The notes below the pieces were generated by a model. That model saw only the letters and a program-made list of their open reading frames with translations, had not been told where the DNA came from and made no database searches. Below are positions 36,507-45,539 of a stretch of 64,000 nucleotides of DNA, in pieces. The position numbers and the translations under genes are program-made. This DNA comes from Oceanobacillus saliphilus (GTDB lineage Bacteria; Bacillota; Bacilli; Bacillales; Amphibacillaceae), in the NCBI RefSeq assembly GCF_023522835.1, contig NZ_JALCZU010000009.1:62001-126000 (forward strand), read 5' to 3'. Each line of letters begins with the position of its first letter. Position 1 is the stretch's first letter.

Positions 36507-37787
36507 CTAAACCCAGCCACGGAATCTGGCTGCTTCAGCCATCTTTCTTACACCAACCATATACGCAGCCAATCTCATATCGACACGTCTTGTTTTTGCT
36601 GTATTATAAATGTTGTTAAAAGATTTAATCATGATTTCATGTAACTTTTTATCAATCTCTTCTTCGGACCAATAGAATCCCTGGTTATTTTGTACCCACT
36701 CGAAGTAGGATACAGTAACTCCACCAGCGGAAGCCAATACATCTGGTACAAGAAGTATGTCACGATCTGTGAGAATTTTAGTTGCTTCCATTGTTGTAGG
36801 ACCATTTGCAGCTTCCACGACGACGCTAGCTTTAATCTTATGCGCATTTTGCCGGGTTATCTGGTTTTCTACTGCAGCGGGAACAAGGATGTCACAATCC
36901 AATTCAAATAATTCTTTATTTGATATGGTGTTATTGAACAATTTGGTTACGGTTCCAAAGCTATCTCTGCGATCAAGCAGATAATCGATGTCCAACCCTT
37001 CAGGATCATACAAAGCACCATAAGCATCTGATATTCCGACAACATTTGCACCTGCGTCATGAAGGAATTTGGATAGGAAACTGCCTGCATTTCCGAATCC
37101 TTGAATAACAACTCTTGCGCCTTTTAATTCAATACCCTTCTTTTTTGCTGCTTCATTCAATACGATCGTAACACCTTTTGCTGTCGCAGATTCCCTTCCA
37201 TGAGAGCCTCCAAGAACAATTGGCTTACCAGTAATAAATCCTGGACTGTTAAATTCATCTATTTTACTGTATTCATCCATCATCCAGGCCATAATTTGAG
37301 AGTTTGTAAAAACATCAGGTGCAGGAATATCTTTTGTTGGTCCTACAATCTGACTTACAGCTCGAACATATCCACGGCTCAATGCTTCCAATTCCCGAAA
37401 CGACATTTCGCGAGGGTCGCAGATTATTCCGCCTTTTGCACCTCCGTATGGGAGGTCAACAATACCAGCTTTTAAGCTCATCCAGATAGACAATGCCTTT
37501 ACTTCGGTTTCTGTTACATCTGGATGAAAGCGGATTCCGCCTTTTGTTGGTCCAACTGCATCGTTATGCTGGGCACGGTACCCAGTAAAAACCTTGACTA
37601 ACCCATCATCCATACGTACGGGAATACGCACAGTCATCATACGTAAAGGTTCTTTTAACAATTCATAAACCTCATTTGGGTAACCAAGTTTTTCCAATGC
37701 TGTTTTTACAACAGTTCGTGTTGAACGTAATACATCCATATTTTCTTGTGTTTCTTTGGTAGAATCTGCTGCTTTTTCGGCTACCAT
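36507..37787 (-). CDS. gudB: NAD-specific glutamate dehydrogenase
   Basis: Oxidative deamination of glutamate to 2-oxoglutarate, mainly catabolic in Bacillus. 426 residues with the catalytic-lysine motif LPYGGAKGGI, TKDIPAPDVFTNSQIM and the NAD-binding GFGNAGSF. Ends RFRGWV as in B. subtilis GudB (RFRGWI). The segment VVEAANGPTT is intact, without the 9-bp duplication that inactivates gudB in B. subtilis 168. Start supported by AGGAGG. Confidence 0.95.
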   Translation of the reverse strand: MVAEKAADSTKETQENMDVLRSTRTVVKTALEKLGYPNEVYELLKEPLRMMTVRIPVRMDDGLVKVFTGYRAQHNDAVGPTKGGIRFHPDVTETEVKALSIWMSLKAGIVDLPYGGAKGGIICDPREMSFRELEALSRGYVRAVSQIVGPTKDIPAPDVFTNSQIMAWMMDEYSKIDEFNSPGFITGKPIVLGGSHGRESATAKGVTIVLNEAAKKKGIELKGARVVIQGFGNAGSFLSKFLHDAGANVVGISDAYGALYDPEGLDIDYLLDRRDSFGTVTKLFNNTISNKELFELDCDILVPAAVENQITRQNAHKIKASVVVEAANGPTTMEATKILTDRDILLVPDVLASAGGVTVSYFEWVQNNQGFYWSEEEIDKKLHEIMIKSFNNIYNTAKTRRVDMRLAAYMVGVRKMAEAARFRGWV

Positions 37788-37839
37788 TCATTTACCTCCT
37801 ACAATATACATAAAAGTTTTATATAGCCACTCAGAGATT

Positions 37840-37867
37840 AGTATACACTTTCATGATAAATATGCAA
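37840..37867 (-). promoter_or_regulatory. sigma-A promoter for gudB
   Basis: Minus strand TTGCAT, 16-base spacer, TATACT, with the -10 about 50 bases upstream of the gudB start. Confidence 0.6.
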
Positions 37868-37904
37868 TAGTATAGACTCGTCTAGGATGCTGTATAAATG
37901 CTGT

Positions 37905-38840
37905 CTATTTTACGTTTTCCAATGTAAGATTAACAAATTGTTCAATCATATCACTGTAACTGATTCCGATAGATTTTGCTGCATCGGGAAATAGACTTGT
38001 GGGCGTCATACCTGGCAATGTGTTTACCTCTAGAATTACAGGCAGGTTATCTTCATTTAAAATAAAATCCACTCTGGAATATGTTTCACATCCGAGTGAT
38101 TGATGGGCAAGAACTGCATAGGATTGTATTTTATTCGTTATTTCCTCATCAATTAAGGCAGGCACTATATGCTCACTGCCTCCAGGAGCATACTTGGATT
38201 CATAGTCATAAAAAGTATTTTTGGGTATGATTTCGACAATTGGCAAAGCTTTTTCATGCCCCTTTTTACCCATTACAGCTACAGTTAATTCTCTTCCTTT
38301 AATAAATTCTTCAACCAATAGCGTGTCATCGCTCGCAGCTGCACATTTAACGCCATCCAAAACTTGTGCTGAGTCAGTTACGATAGTAAGTCCCAACGTA
38401 GACCCTTCTTTATTTGGTTTAATAACAAATGGCGGGTTAAACGCCTTTTTTATTTCTTCTGCTATGTTCTCTGATTCGCTTAACGATGTAATTGTGTATA
38501 CTTCACTCTTTGCTTGTGGAATATTATGCATCATAAAGACCTGTTTTGCTTTTGCTTTATCCATAGCCAGGGCAGAAGCAAGAACACCGGAGCCAACATA
38601 TGGAATACCAAGCATATCCAATAACCCTTGAATCCTTCCGTCTTCACCGTGTTTACCATGAAGGCCGATGAACACAAGATCGGCCTCCAAATGAATGATT
38701 TCTTCCAATTGATTCGGGTTAAAATCTATCCCAATAACCTCATGTCCCTTTTCCTTTAGTGCTTTGATTATTCCCTTTCCAGAGGAGAGTGAAACTTCCC
38801 GTTCACCAGATACTCCCCCGTATAAAACTGCGACTTTCAT
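37905..38840 (-). CDS. ddl: D-alanine-D-alanine ligase
   Basis: ATP-grasp ligase making the D-Ala-D-Ala dipeptide for peptidoglycan. 311 residues with GGVSGEREVSLSSG at the N-terminus, GLHGKHGEDG, and the C-terminal EVNTLPGMTPTSLFP. The upstream GTG is part of the ribosome site AAAGGAGTG; ATG at 38840 has 8-base spacing. In B. subtilis ddl lies elsewhere, so its place between ypbH and gudB is a local difference. Confidence 0.94.
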   Translation of the reverse strand: MKVAVLYGGVSGEREVSLSSGKGIIKALKEKGHEVIGIDFNPNQLEEIIHLEADLVFIGLHGKHGEDGRIQGLLDMLGIPYVGSGVLASALAMDKAKAKQVFMMHNIPQAKSEVYTITSLSESENIAEEIKKAFNPPFVIKPNKEGSTLGLTIVTDSAQVLDGVKCAAASDDTLLVEEFIKGRELTVAVMGKKGHEKALPIVEIIPKNTFYDYESKYAPGGSEHIVPALIDEEITNKIQSYAVLAHQSLGCETYSRVDFILNEDNLPVILEVNTLPGMTPTSLFPDAAKSIGISYSDMIEQFVNLTLENVK

Positions 38841-38881
38841 TCTATGCACTCCTTTGAAATCTGTAAGAATAGTTAACCCCT

Positions 38882-39460
38882 CTAATAAAATGTATCGATA
38901 ATTTTTTTGACTGCATTTGATGGAAAAATTACTTTTCCATATTCATCCAACCTATGCGAAGTAATAATGCTCGGATTCGAATACTCGGACATGATTCCTA
39001 TGATATCCTCTTTATTAATTTCAGGGAAATCAGCTTCGTCAAGGATCATATAATAACGATTATCCATGTGGTAAACTTTTCCCCCTTCAACAGCTAAAGG
39101 CAATAAATAGGATGAGACCTGGATAATATCTTCAAATTCATTGAATGAAAAGATTAATTCCTTGCTTTCATCCAACGTAACCTTCATTTCGATAAAATCA
39201 TCGTCCCAAGTAAGTTCCTCATACTCCTGTGTCACAAATATATGCATCCCCTGGGCCTGCATTAAATGAACTTGGACGAGAAGCATACCATCAAGTTCAA
39301 TACCAAGCTCACTGCTGGCTTCATACATCATATCACTGAAAAGGTTGCGGACACTTGATGCATCATGCCATAAATCGTCTTTCGTAAAACCACGTTCAAT
39401 CAAATCATCAAACGTTAAAAATATTTTAAATTGGTCATTAGACAAACGTTCAATACGCAT
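38882..39460 (-). CDS. ypbH: adaptor protein MecB/YpbH (MecA paralogue)
   Basis: 192 residues of the MecA family: N-terminal substrate-binding domain (MRIERLSNDQFKIFLTFDDLIERG), an acidic linker, and a C-terminal ClpC-binding domain. In B. subtilis this adaptor delivers substrates to ClpCP, with roles in competence and sporulation. It sits next to the gudB-ypdA region as in B. subtilis. Supported by AAGGGGG ahead of ATG. Confidence 0.9.
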   Translation of the reverse strand: MRIERLSNDQFKIFLTFDDLIERGFTKDDLWHDASSVRNLFSDMMYEASSELGIELDGMLLVQVHLMQAQGMHIFVTQEYEELTWDDDFIEMKVTLDESKELIFSFNEFEDIIQVSSYLLPLAVEGGKVYHMDNRYYMILDEADFPEINKEDIIGIMSEYSNPSIITSHRLDEYGKVIFPSNAVKKIIDTFY

Positions 39461-39834
39461 ACTGCATCCCCCTTATATAGGTGCCTATTTGTGAAAATTA
39501 CTCTTTTCATTGTATCAATTAATCATAATTGTAAGCACTTAATACACTATATGCATATCATCATTATGTTGAACAGTGCCATGTATTTATCTTTGTTTTT
39601 ATTTTTAAAGTAAGTACGTGACATTCTACATAAGTGAACTCAGGTACTCGTCCTGATGCATACTAAATACTTTCGTTTTCTAATACGGACGGTGTCCAAA
39701 ATATGGATATGCCGCCATGTGTGGTTCGTTTATGACGTCCAAAATCATAGGTCCTATATACGATGTGAACAAATGGACATAGATTATATTATATACTTAA
39801 TCAATTACAACGTCTCCCCTGAAGTTGTACTTAG
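39461..39834. other. intergenic region upstream of ypbH
   Basis: About 370 AT-rich bases. It must contain the ypbH promoter on the minus strand, but I cannot single out a convincing one. Two 60-codon plus-strand frames lack ribosome sites. No repeat or known RNA recognised. Confidence 0.5.
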
Positions 39835-40155
39835 CTAGAAAATTTGTATAAAATTTACGAAAGAAAATAATTCATTATCCCAAAAATAGTATGCGCCAAT
39901 CAATATAATAATAAGTAAAAATAATACAAACAGAAAACGAAATAACGGTTTGTTAACTCTAAAATGCATTCCGGCATTAGCAGAATGGATTTCTTTCCTC
40001 GGTGGGAGGTTTAAAATATCAACTTCCCGCTTTGTTTCGGTGTTTTTATCTGTGTTTGTCTCCGTATGAATTGTTTTCTTTTCATTGCCTTTTTCCAATT
40101 CCTCAAAAAGACTTCGTAATTCATTTTCCTTATTGGAATCTTGATTCATATTCAA
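39835..40155 (-). CDS. single-pass membrane protein, unknown function
   Basis: About 106 residues: a hydrophilic, Glu/Lys/Thr-rich N-terminal cytoplasmic part with the patch VDILNLPPRKEIH (about 46-58), one transmembrane helix near 75-96, and a short tail. It lies between recS and ypbH where B. subtilis has ypbG-ypbD, but I cannot equate it with any of them. TTG at 40155 is best spaced from GAGGTG; GTG (40170) and ATG (40149) are alternatives. Confidence 0.6.
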   Translation of the reverse strand: MNMNQDSNKENELRSLFEELEKGNEKKTIHTETNTDKNTETKREVDILNLPPRKEIHSANAGMHFRVNKPLFRFLFVLFLLIIILIGAYYFWDNELFSFVNFIQIF

Positions 40156-40401
40156 TACAAAGCACCTCACTTCTTAAAGCGAATCACAAGCACAAACAGA
40201 AAGCTGTGACCGTAACCAGTAAAAGTTTTGATCAGCTCATAAATGGAGCCATTGTAGGACATATTTTGGTTGTTGTTAGTTGCTATCAACATGTAGAAGG
40301 CAGTCTGAAAAGCTTTTAAAAAAGATAAAACGAATTTTATAAATAGTGCTTATGAAAGAAGAAGAAGTTTAAACGCTTTATCGGAAAGTTGTTTCATAAG
40401 G

Positions 40402-41955
40402 TCACTCTGTTTCATCAAATTCTCCAATCAATAATAGTTTCTTCAGGTTCGCTTGCCAACTTGATATTCGCTTGCTGTTTGTTTCGGTTTCATCAGGTTC
40501 CCATTTATTCCAGGAGAACCCACAATTACTACAGCACTGATACGTAGCGTTTCTGAAACCGGACTGAAAATTACGATACAACTGATTGCGAAGACATTTT
40601 TTATCATGAATCCAATTGAATACATCGTACAATTTTTCTTGCTTGTACATGAATCGGTTTTTCATGATCAATTGAATCAGACGCATGGTTTCATTCCACT
40701 GTTCTTCATCATAGATAATATAATTATTTTTTATAATACCATGTTTTTCTAATTGGTAACGGAAAAACTTCCATTGTATTTCACTGATCTGGAGCCGATT
40801 TTCAATTTGCTCATTTGTTTCAGTAATCTTCATTTTTTCTTGAGTCACCAAGTTTTTTAAGTACAGGAATAAATTTCTTAAGTCTGTTTCATCAGGAAGT
40901 TCATTTTTAATCATATTAGTTGGAATATAAAGATCCTTTGGTGAGAAAAGTAATAACCCTACACTGGAATTGCCATCCCTTCCTGCTCTGCCGACTTCCT
41001 GAATGTAGGACTCTAGCTGAAGTGGAAGGTGATAATGAACGATCAGTCTGATATTACTTTTATTGATCCCCATTCCAAATGCACTTGTACAGCATATAAT
41101 ATCCAGCTGACCATTCATAAACTGCTGCTGAATGCTTATACGATCGAGTTGTTCCATGCCTCCGTGATAGAATGCTATATTATTCTCCGGAAGATGTGTG
41201 GACAGAATTTCTGCTGTTTTTTCCGCCACTGCCCTGCTTGTAAAATAAATTAATGCCGGAATTTTGAACTGTTTAAATAACTGGATGATCCGTTCATTCT
41301 TCTCGACATCATCGGTAACTTCCTCCATGCAAAAAGCGATATTTTCCCTGTCCATGGGATATATTCGTTTATGCATGTTTGGCCTTCCCAAGGAATGGAT
41401 GATATCTGTCTGGACCTCAGGAGTGGCGGTTGCGCTTAAAGCCATCACTGTCGGATGATGTAAAACTTCAAGGGTTTCACTTAGCTTCAGATAATCCGGT
41501 CTGAAATCATGTCCCCATTGCGAGATACAATGGGCTTCATCGATAACAACTAATTTGATAGTCATGCTTTTTAAGTGGGAAATCAATTCATGCTGCTGTA
41601 ATAACTCAGGAGAAACATAAATTAATTGATAGCTTCCAAGATTCGTATAGACCGTTCTTCTTTCGGCAGGGTTCATAAAAGAATTGATAGCAACAACTCC
41701 TTTAAAGTTGTTTGCCTTTAATTCTTTTACCTGGTCTATCATTAAGGAGATTAACGGTGAAACAACAATGGTAGTCCCTTCCTGAATGATAGCCGGAAGC
41801 TGGTAGCAAATCGACTTCCCTGATCCGGTGGGAAGGATTCCAAGTACATCTTTTCCTTCAAGAACATCCTGGATTATCTCCTTTTGACCTGTCCGAAATG
41901 AATTGAAATGAAAATATCTCTGTAAATAATCTTCTAACGGAATAGTTTGCTGCAT
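40402..41955 (-). CDS. recS: RecQ-family ATP-dependent DNA helicase
   Basis: 517 residues. Superfamily 2 helicase with Walker A GILPTGSGKS, DEAH box (VIDEAHCISQWGHDFR), motif III SATATPEV and motif VI QEVGRAGRDG, then a short RecQ-C-terminal zinc region (CLRNQL...CCSNCGF). No HRDC domain, matching the shorter RecS of B. subtilis. ATG at 41955 lies one base past the ypbB stop, so translation is coupled to ypbB. Likely in replication-fork or recombination repair. Confidence 0.92.
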   Translation of the reverse strand: MQQTIPLEDYLQRYFHFNSFRTGQKEIIQDVLEGKDVLGILPTGSGKSICYQLPAIIQEGTTIVVSPLISLMIDQVKELKANNFKGVVAINSFMNPAERRTVYTNLGSYQLIYVSPELLQQHELISHLKSMTIKLVVIDEAHCISQWGHDFRPDYLKLSETLEVLHHPTVMALSATATPEVQTDIIHSLGRPNMHKRIYPMDRENIAFCMEEVTDDVEKNERIIQLFKQFKIPALIYFTSRAVAEKTAEILSTHLPENNIAFYHGGMEQLDRISIQQQFMNGQLDIICCTSAFGMGINKSNIRLIVHYHLPLQLESYIQEVGRAGRDGNSSVGLLLFSPKDLYIPTNMIKNELPDETDLRNLFLYLKNLVTQEKMKITETNEQIENRLQISEIQWKFFRYQLEKHGIIKNNYIIYDEEQWNETMRLIQLIMKNRFMYKQEKLYDVFNWIHDKKCLRNQLYRNFQSGFRNATYQCCSNCGFSWNKWEPDETETNSKRISSWQANLKKLLLIGEFDETE

Positions 41956-41956
41956 G

Positions 41957-43024
41957 TTAATCACCCTGGCTTAACAATTTTTTATTAACTGCGAGAACAA
42001 GTCTTATTTGAAAATAACTGATATTCGTGTTTACTGAATTTTTGATGTCCTTTAATTTATAAGAGTTCACGTTGTTCAGTACAGTTAACACTTCCTCCTG
42101 CTCCTCTTGGGATATGTACTCGTCCACCTGAAAGTTGGCTTCATAGAGAGCCAATTCCACTATATGATCGTAAATGGTGTTTATCTTAAGATTGCGCATT
42201 GCCGATATTTGCTCTATTGTGTAGTTTTTACTTAATAATTCACTCGTTATACTTGCCGAATGTGTAATTTGTACAGCTTTATCCAGATCTTTTACGATGT
42301 AAGAAAGAATCGGGTAATTTCCTTCTTTTTCCTGAATTGTACTTAGTAAATAATGGATAACCCCTGTAAGTATTAAATGAACGTCATCTGCTGATAGGTT
42401 ATATTTGTCAGAAAGTTGATTGGTACTCAACCCGTAATTTTGATAGCCAGTAAGCCTATCAACAAATACAGAAGCATCCTTATCGGGTAATTTTTTTAAT
42501 ATGCTATATAGTTCGATGTATAGCGACTCCAATGCTTTTTCCTGATTATTGTTTATTTTTCTATATACCTGTTTAACCCATCTTTCTACATGATAGTTAT
42601 CGGTCACAGGGATGAAGTGATAATGGTCCATTTTAGTATTCGTTAGTGTCTGAATGAGCAACAAAAGTCTTAAAAAAAAGCTATTTGCCGTTCCATTGTA
42701 GGTTAGTCCATGAAAATAGTCGATTTTCAATTGTTCTCTATGATTATCAAGCCAATTGACAGCATGCGTTGTTAACTGAAATACGCCATCCTTTGTTCCA
42801 ACCGGTTTCAACAATCCAGCTGTAACCAACGCAGATAAATTTTTATTGAAACGCTCTTTTGTCAGATGACTGTGAATCCCGTAAAATTTATCCAACTGAT
42901 AAATATGAGCATCCTGGATAGTTTGAATGGATTTCTTCCCCTTTACCAAATGATAGATGCTGGAAGCCGTTCTTTCTCCGTTTAGATTGGAAACGCATGT
43001 TAAAATAATGCCATCGAAAATCAT
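41957..43024 (-). CDS. ypbB: YpbB family helix-turn-helix protein
   Basis: 355 residues with a C-terminal helicase-associated HTH_40-type domain (about 255-350, SELLSKNYTIEQISAMRNLKINTIYDHIVELALYE region). Encoded directly upstream of recS and coupled to it, as in B. subtilis, which suggests a joint role with the helicase. N-terminal part has no motif I recognise. ATG follows AAGGGGG. Divergent from fer. Confidence 0.88.
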   Translation of the reverse strand: MIFDGIILTCVSNLNGERTASSIYHLVKGKKSIQTIQDAHIYQLDKFYGIHSHLTKERFNKNLSALVTAGLLKPVGTKDGVFQLTTHAVNWLDNHREQLKIDYFHGLTYNGTANSFFLRLLLLIQTLTNTKMDHYHFIPVTDNYHVERWVKQVYRKINNNQEKALESLYIELYSILKKLPDKDASVFVDRLTGYQNYGLSTNQLSDKYNLSADDVHLILTGVIHYLLSTIQEKEGNYPILSYIVKDLDKAVQITHSASITSELLSKNYTIEQISAMRNLKINTIYDHIVELALYEANFQVDEYISQEEQEEVLTVLNNVNSYKLKDIKNSVNTNISYFQIRLVLAVNKKLLSQGD

Positions 43025-43063
43025 CTAAAGATCCCCCTTAAAGCAATATTATATCAGATGTTG

Positions 43064-43092
43064 TTGAAAACAATTGAAATCAGATTTAGAAT
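43064..43092 (+). promoter_or_regulatory. sigma-A promoter of fer
   Basis: TTGAAA, 17-base spacer, TAGAAT, with the start codon of fer 35 bases beyond the -10. Confidence 0.65.
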
Positions 43093-43096
43093 ATAA

Positions 43097-43381
<285 letters not shown>

Positions 43382-43471
43382 AAAACTCTTTTTAACAGTA
43401 ATTTAGTCGAACATCCTTCTTGTTGTGGGGTGGTCGAAGTGCTAAGTGCTTTTGTTTTATATTATACATTC

Positions 43472-43512
43472 AAAAAGTGTTTTTGAAAAATATTATTTCA
43501 AAAACACTTTTT
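43472..43512. terminator. bidirectional terminator between fer and rsiX
   Basis: Perfect 17-bp stem AAAAAGTGTTTTTGAAA/TTTCAAAAACACTTTTT with a 7-base loop, U-rich on both strands, between convergent genes. Confidence 0.9.
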
Positions 43513-43526
43513 ATAGTTACTTATCA

Positions 43527-44714
43527 TTAATTCCTTATGTCTACGGGATTTACAGCTTCAGGTACTTGAATCGGTTCTGAAGTATCATACGTACCGATTT
43601 GGTTATAGGGAAGATCATTAAATTGTACAAATTTGTACTCAAAACTTTTGGCAGTCATCAGTATCGCTTCAATCATTGTCAGCTCTTCCTGCCCGTTTCC
43701 AAAATTCGACTCTTCATCAAGTGTCAATATAAGCTGGTCGCCGGTTGAATCGATTGAGAAATGAATATCTTCTGGTATTGTTCGACCCAGATTGAATTCT
43801 TCCTCTTCTGCTTTCATTTCGGTAATAGCATCACCAATGGAGAGATTATTTGTATTAGGAAGAGGAATTAAGAGTTGATTATTATAAAGTTTATAGATTT
43901 CTTCCTCTTCCCTTTTTAGTGGAAGCTCTTCGACAAATCCGTAGGGACCAAGGTCTATTCCGTTGCTGTCAGATTCAAAGACAGCTTTACTTATACCATA
44001 AGGAGTAAACATGGCAACAAGCACTTTTTCAAATATATAGGCATTTGCCGACCCTTCACCAATGTCAAACCCATTTTCTAAATCAACGAGAACTACAGAT
44101 TCCTTTAACTCAAAAGAAGCATTCTTCAGCATGTAATCATTTGTAATCCAATCTTCCCTGTTCATATAATTTTCAAGATTATTGTAGTATTCTTCTAAGT
44201 CTGCAGTCTCATCTATTATAAATGAAATCGGAATGATGAATTGCTGCTGAGGATCTGATAAAGCACCATATACAACCTTATATGGTTCGTTGGATTCCTG
44301 GATCACATAGCTTTGCAGTTCCCCTTCAGGAGTAATCGTTAATTCATTCATAGAATTTATATCCTGTTCTTCTGATTCTTCGATGTCCTGCTCGAAATCA
44401 GAGCTTTCCATCATTCTTGAGTATTCCGCTTCATCACTGTTGGTCGCTAATTCAGTTCCAGATTCTGTACTTAAATCTAATTGTTCTCTTTGATTCATAA
44501 TAAATGGAATAATAAAAATCAGGGCGGCGGTCATAATGGTGGCTAGAACGGGAACCAGCTTATGTTTTTGGTTTCTACTCTTTACCTGTTCTTTGTTTGA
44601 AACGCTTGAGGAGATGCGGTTGTACAACACCTGCTTATCTGTTTCATCTTTCATTTCAGGCATTTCCCGTAAACGATCAATGATTTCCTGGTGTTCTTCT
44701 TCTGTTTGCTTCAT
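43527..44714 (-). CDS. rsiX: anti-sigma-X factor RsiX
   Basis: 395 residues: cytoplasmic N-terminal part (1-50) that would bind sigma-X, one transmembrane helix (about 52-70), and a large acidic extracytoplasmic domain. Start overlaps the sigX stop (ATGA). B. subtilis RsiX has the same size and topology. The outer domain is presumably the sensor; the signal is not known from sequence. Confidence 0.9.
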   Translation of the reverse strand: MKQTEEEHQEIIDRLREMPEMKDETDKQVLYNRISSSVSNKEQVKSRNQKHKLVPVLATIMTAALIFIIPFIMNQREQLDLSTESGTELATNSDEAEYSRMMESSDFEQDIEESEEQDINSMNELTITPEGELQSYVIQESNEPYKVVYGALSDPQQQFIIPISFIIDETADLEEYYNNLENYMNREDWITNDYMLKNASFELKESVVLVDLENGFDIGEGSANAYIFEKVLVAMFTPYGISKAVFESDSNGIDLGPYGFVEELPLKREEEEIYKLYNNQLLIPLPNTNNLSIGDAITEMKAEEEEFNLGRTIPEDIHFSIDSTGDQLILTLDEESNFGNGQEELTMIEAILMTAKSFEYKFVQFNDLPYNQIGTYDTSEPIQVPEAVNPVDIRN

Positions 44715-45247
44715 TGAACATCTCCTCCTTTCTCTTCTTGTTCCAGCAAAAGTTTTTTTAATGCTTTCAATCCTCTATGTTGTGTCGTTTTGACTTTGCT
44801 TACACTGAAATGAAGTATCTCGGCAGTTTCTTGAATGGAGAAGGACTGCAGATAACGAAGAATCAATACACTCTTCTGGTCGATGGTACACTTGTCAAGA
44901 CATGTATAGATACGTTTAAGCTGATCATTCTTTATTGCCACTTCCTCAGGTAAATCATTTGAATCAGCAATGTTGCTCCCTTTTTCTTCCCAGTCAAAAA
45001 GATCAATTATTCTATTTCTTTTTCTTTTTAGTGAACGGAAATAGTCATATGTAACATGTCTTGCTATGGAGAAAAGCCATGTTTTTTCAGTGCTCTCCCC
45101 TTTGAAATTTTGATAGGATTTTAGCACTTTAATATAGACTTCTTGAACAAGATCTTCCGTTGTTTCCCTATCTTTTACCATGTAAAAAATATATTGGAAC
45201 AGATCCTGGTGATAATTATCATATAACTTATCGAAAACGGCCTTCAT
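44711..45247 (-). CDS. sigX: ECF RNA polymerase sigma factor SigX
   Basis: 178 residues with sigma region 2 (about 10-75, including VQEVYIKVLKSYQNFKGESTEKTWLFSIARHV) and region 4 (about 115-170, LRYLQSFSIQETAEILHFSVSKVKTTQHRGLKAL). In B. subtilis sigma-X controls envelope-charge and lipid genes. Operon with rsiX beside the res genes matches. A sigma-X-type promoter upstream predicts autoregulation. Ribosome site GGAGGG. Confidence 0.94.
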   Translation of the reverse strand: MKAVFDKLYDNYHQDLFQYIFYMVKDRETTEDLVQEVYIKVLKSYQNFKGESTEKTWLFSIARHVTYDYFRSLKRKRNRIIDLFDWEEKGSNIADSNDLPEEVAIKNDQLKRIYTCLDKCTIDQKSVLILRYLQSFSIQETAEILHFSVSKVKTTQHRGLKALKKLLLEQEEKGGDVQ

Positions 45248-45271
45248 AGAGACCCTCCGTTCAAGTAAATA

Positions 45272-45297
45272 GTCGTTTTTAATACGAAAAGGTTACA
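45272..45297 (-). promoter_or_regulatory. ECF (sigma-X type) autoregulatory promoter of sigX
   Basis: Minus strand TGTAAC, 16-base spacer, CGAC, about 25 bases upstream of the sigX start codon. This matches the published sigma-X consensus TGTAAC-N16/17-CGAC. Confidence 0.8.
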
Positions 45298-45360
45298 ATC
45301 ATACTATATGGAATAAAATAAAAGTGCAAGTGTCTGTTTATCCCGTTTACATTAATGATT

Positions 45361-45430
45361 AACTCAACTTTCGTACCAACAAAATAGGTTCAACCGTTTA
45401 ACTGGAGTTAAATTATGCAAAAGTTGAGTT
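45361..45430 (-). repeat. R2 palindromic repeat, compact copy 2
   Basis: About 70 bases bounded by perfect 11-bp inverted ends AACTCAACTTT / AAAGTTGAGTT, with an inner palindrome TTTAACT-CC-AGTTAAA on the minus strand and the shared block TGAACCTATTTTGTTGGT. Resembles a miniature inverted-repeat element; no coding capacity. Confidence 0.7.
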
Positions 45431-45442
45431 ATTAATATATAG

Positions 45443-45490
45443 ATTTATTAGGGTTAAATTCTAATCTCCCTTTTCCCATTACAGATGGCG
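45443..45490 (-). repeat. R3 repeat block, copy 1
   Basis: This block (plus strand GATTTATTAGGGTTAAATTC ... CATTACAGATGGCGG) aligns with 49633-49686 (GATTTATTCAGGTTAATTTC ... CATTATAGATGGTGG). It lies between the compact R2 copy and the terminator of the ECF S-component gene. Confidence 0.6.
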
Positions 45491-45507
45491 GTAAGTTTCT
45501 TATACGC

Positions 45508-45539
45508 AAAAAAATACCAACTGGATTCAGTTGGTATTT
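45508..45539 (-). terminator. terminator of the riboswitch-controlled ECF operon
   Basis: 12-bp stem AAATACCAACTG/CAGTTGGTATTT with a 4-base loop and seven U on the minus strand; contains the S-component stop codon (45529-45527). Confidence 0.88.

Noticed and set aside
36507-37787. Possible inactivating duplication in gudB
   Set aside because: The VVEAANGPTT region reads straight through without the tandem triplet seen in B. subtilis 168; the enzyme looks active.
45361-45510. Second riboswitch or attenuator between sigX and the ECF S component
   Set aside because: The region is downstream of the operon terminator and matches repeats R2 and R3 found elsewhere, so it is not a leader of either gene.
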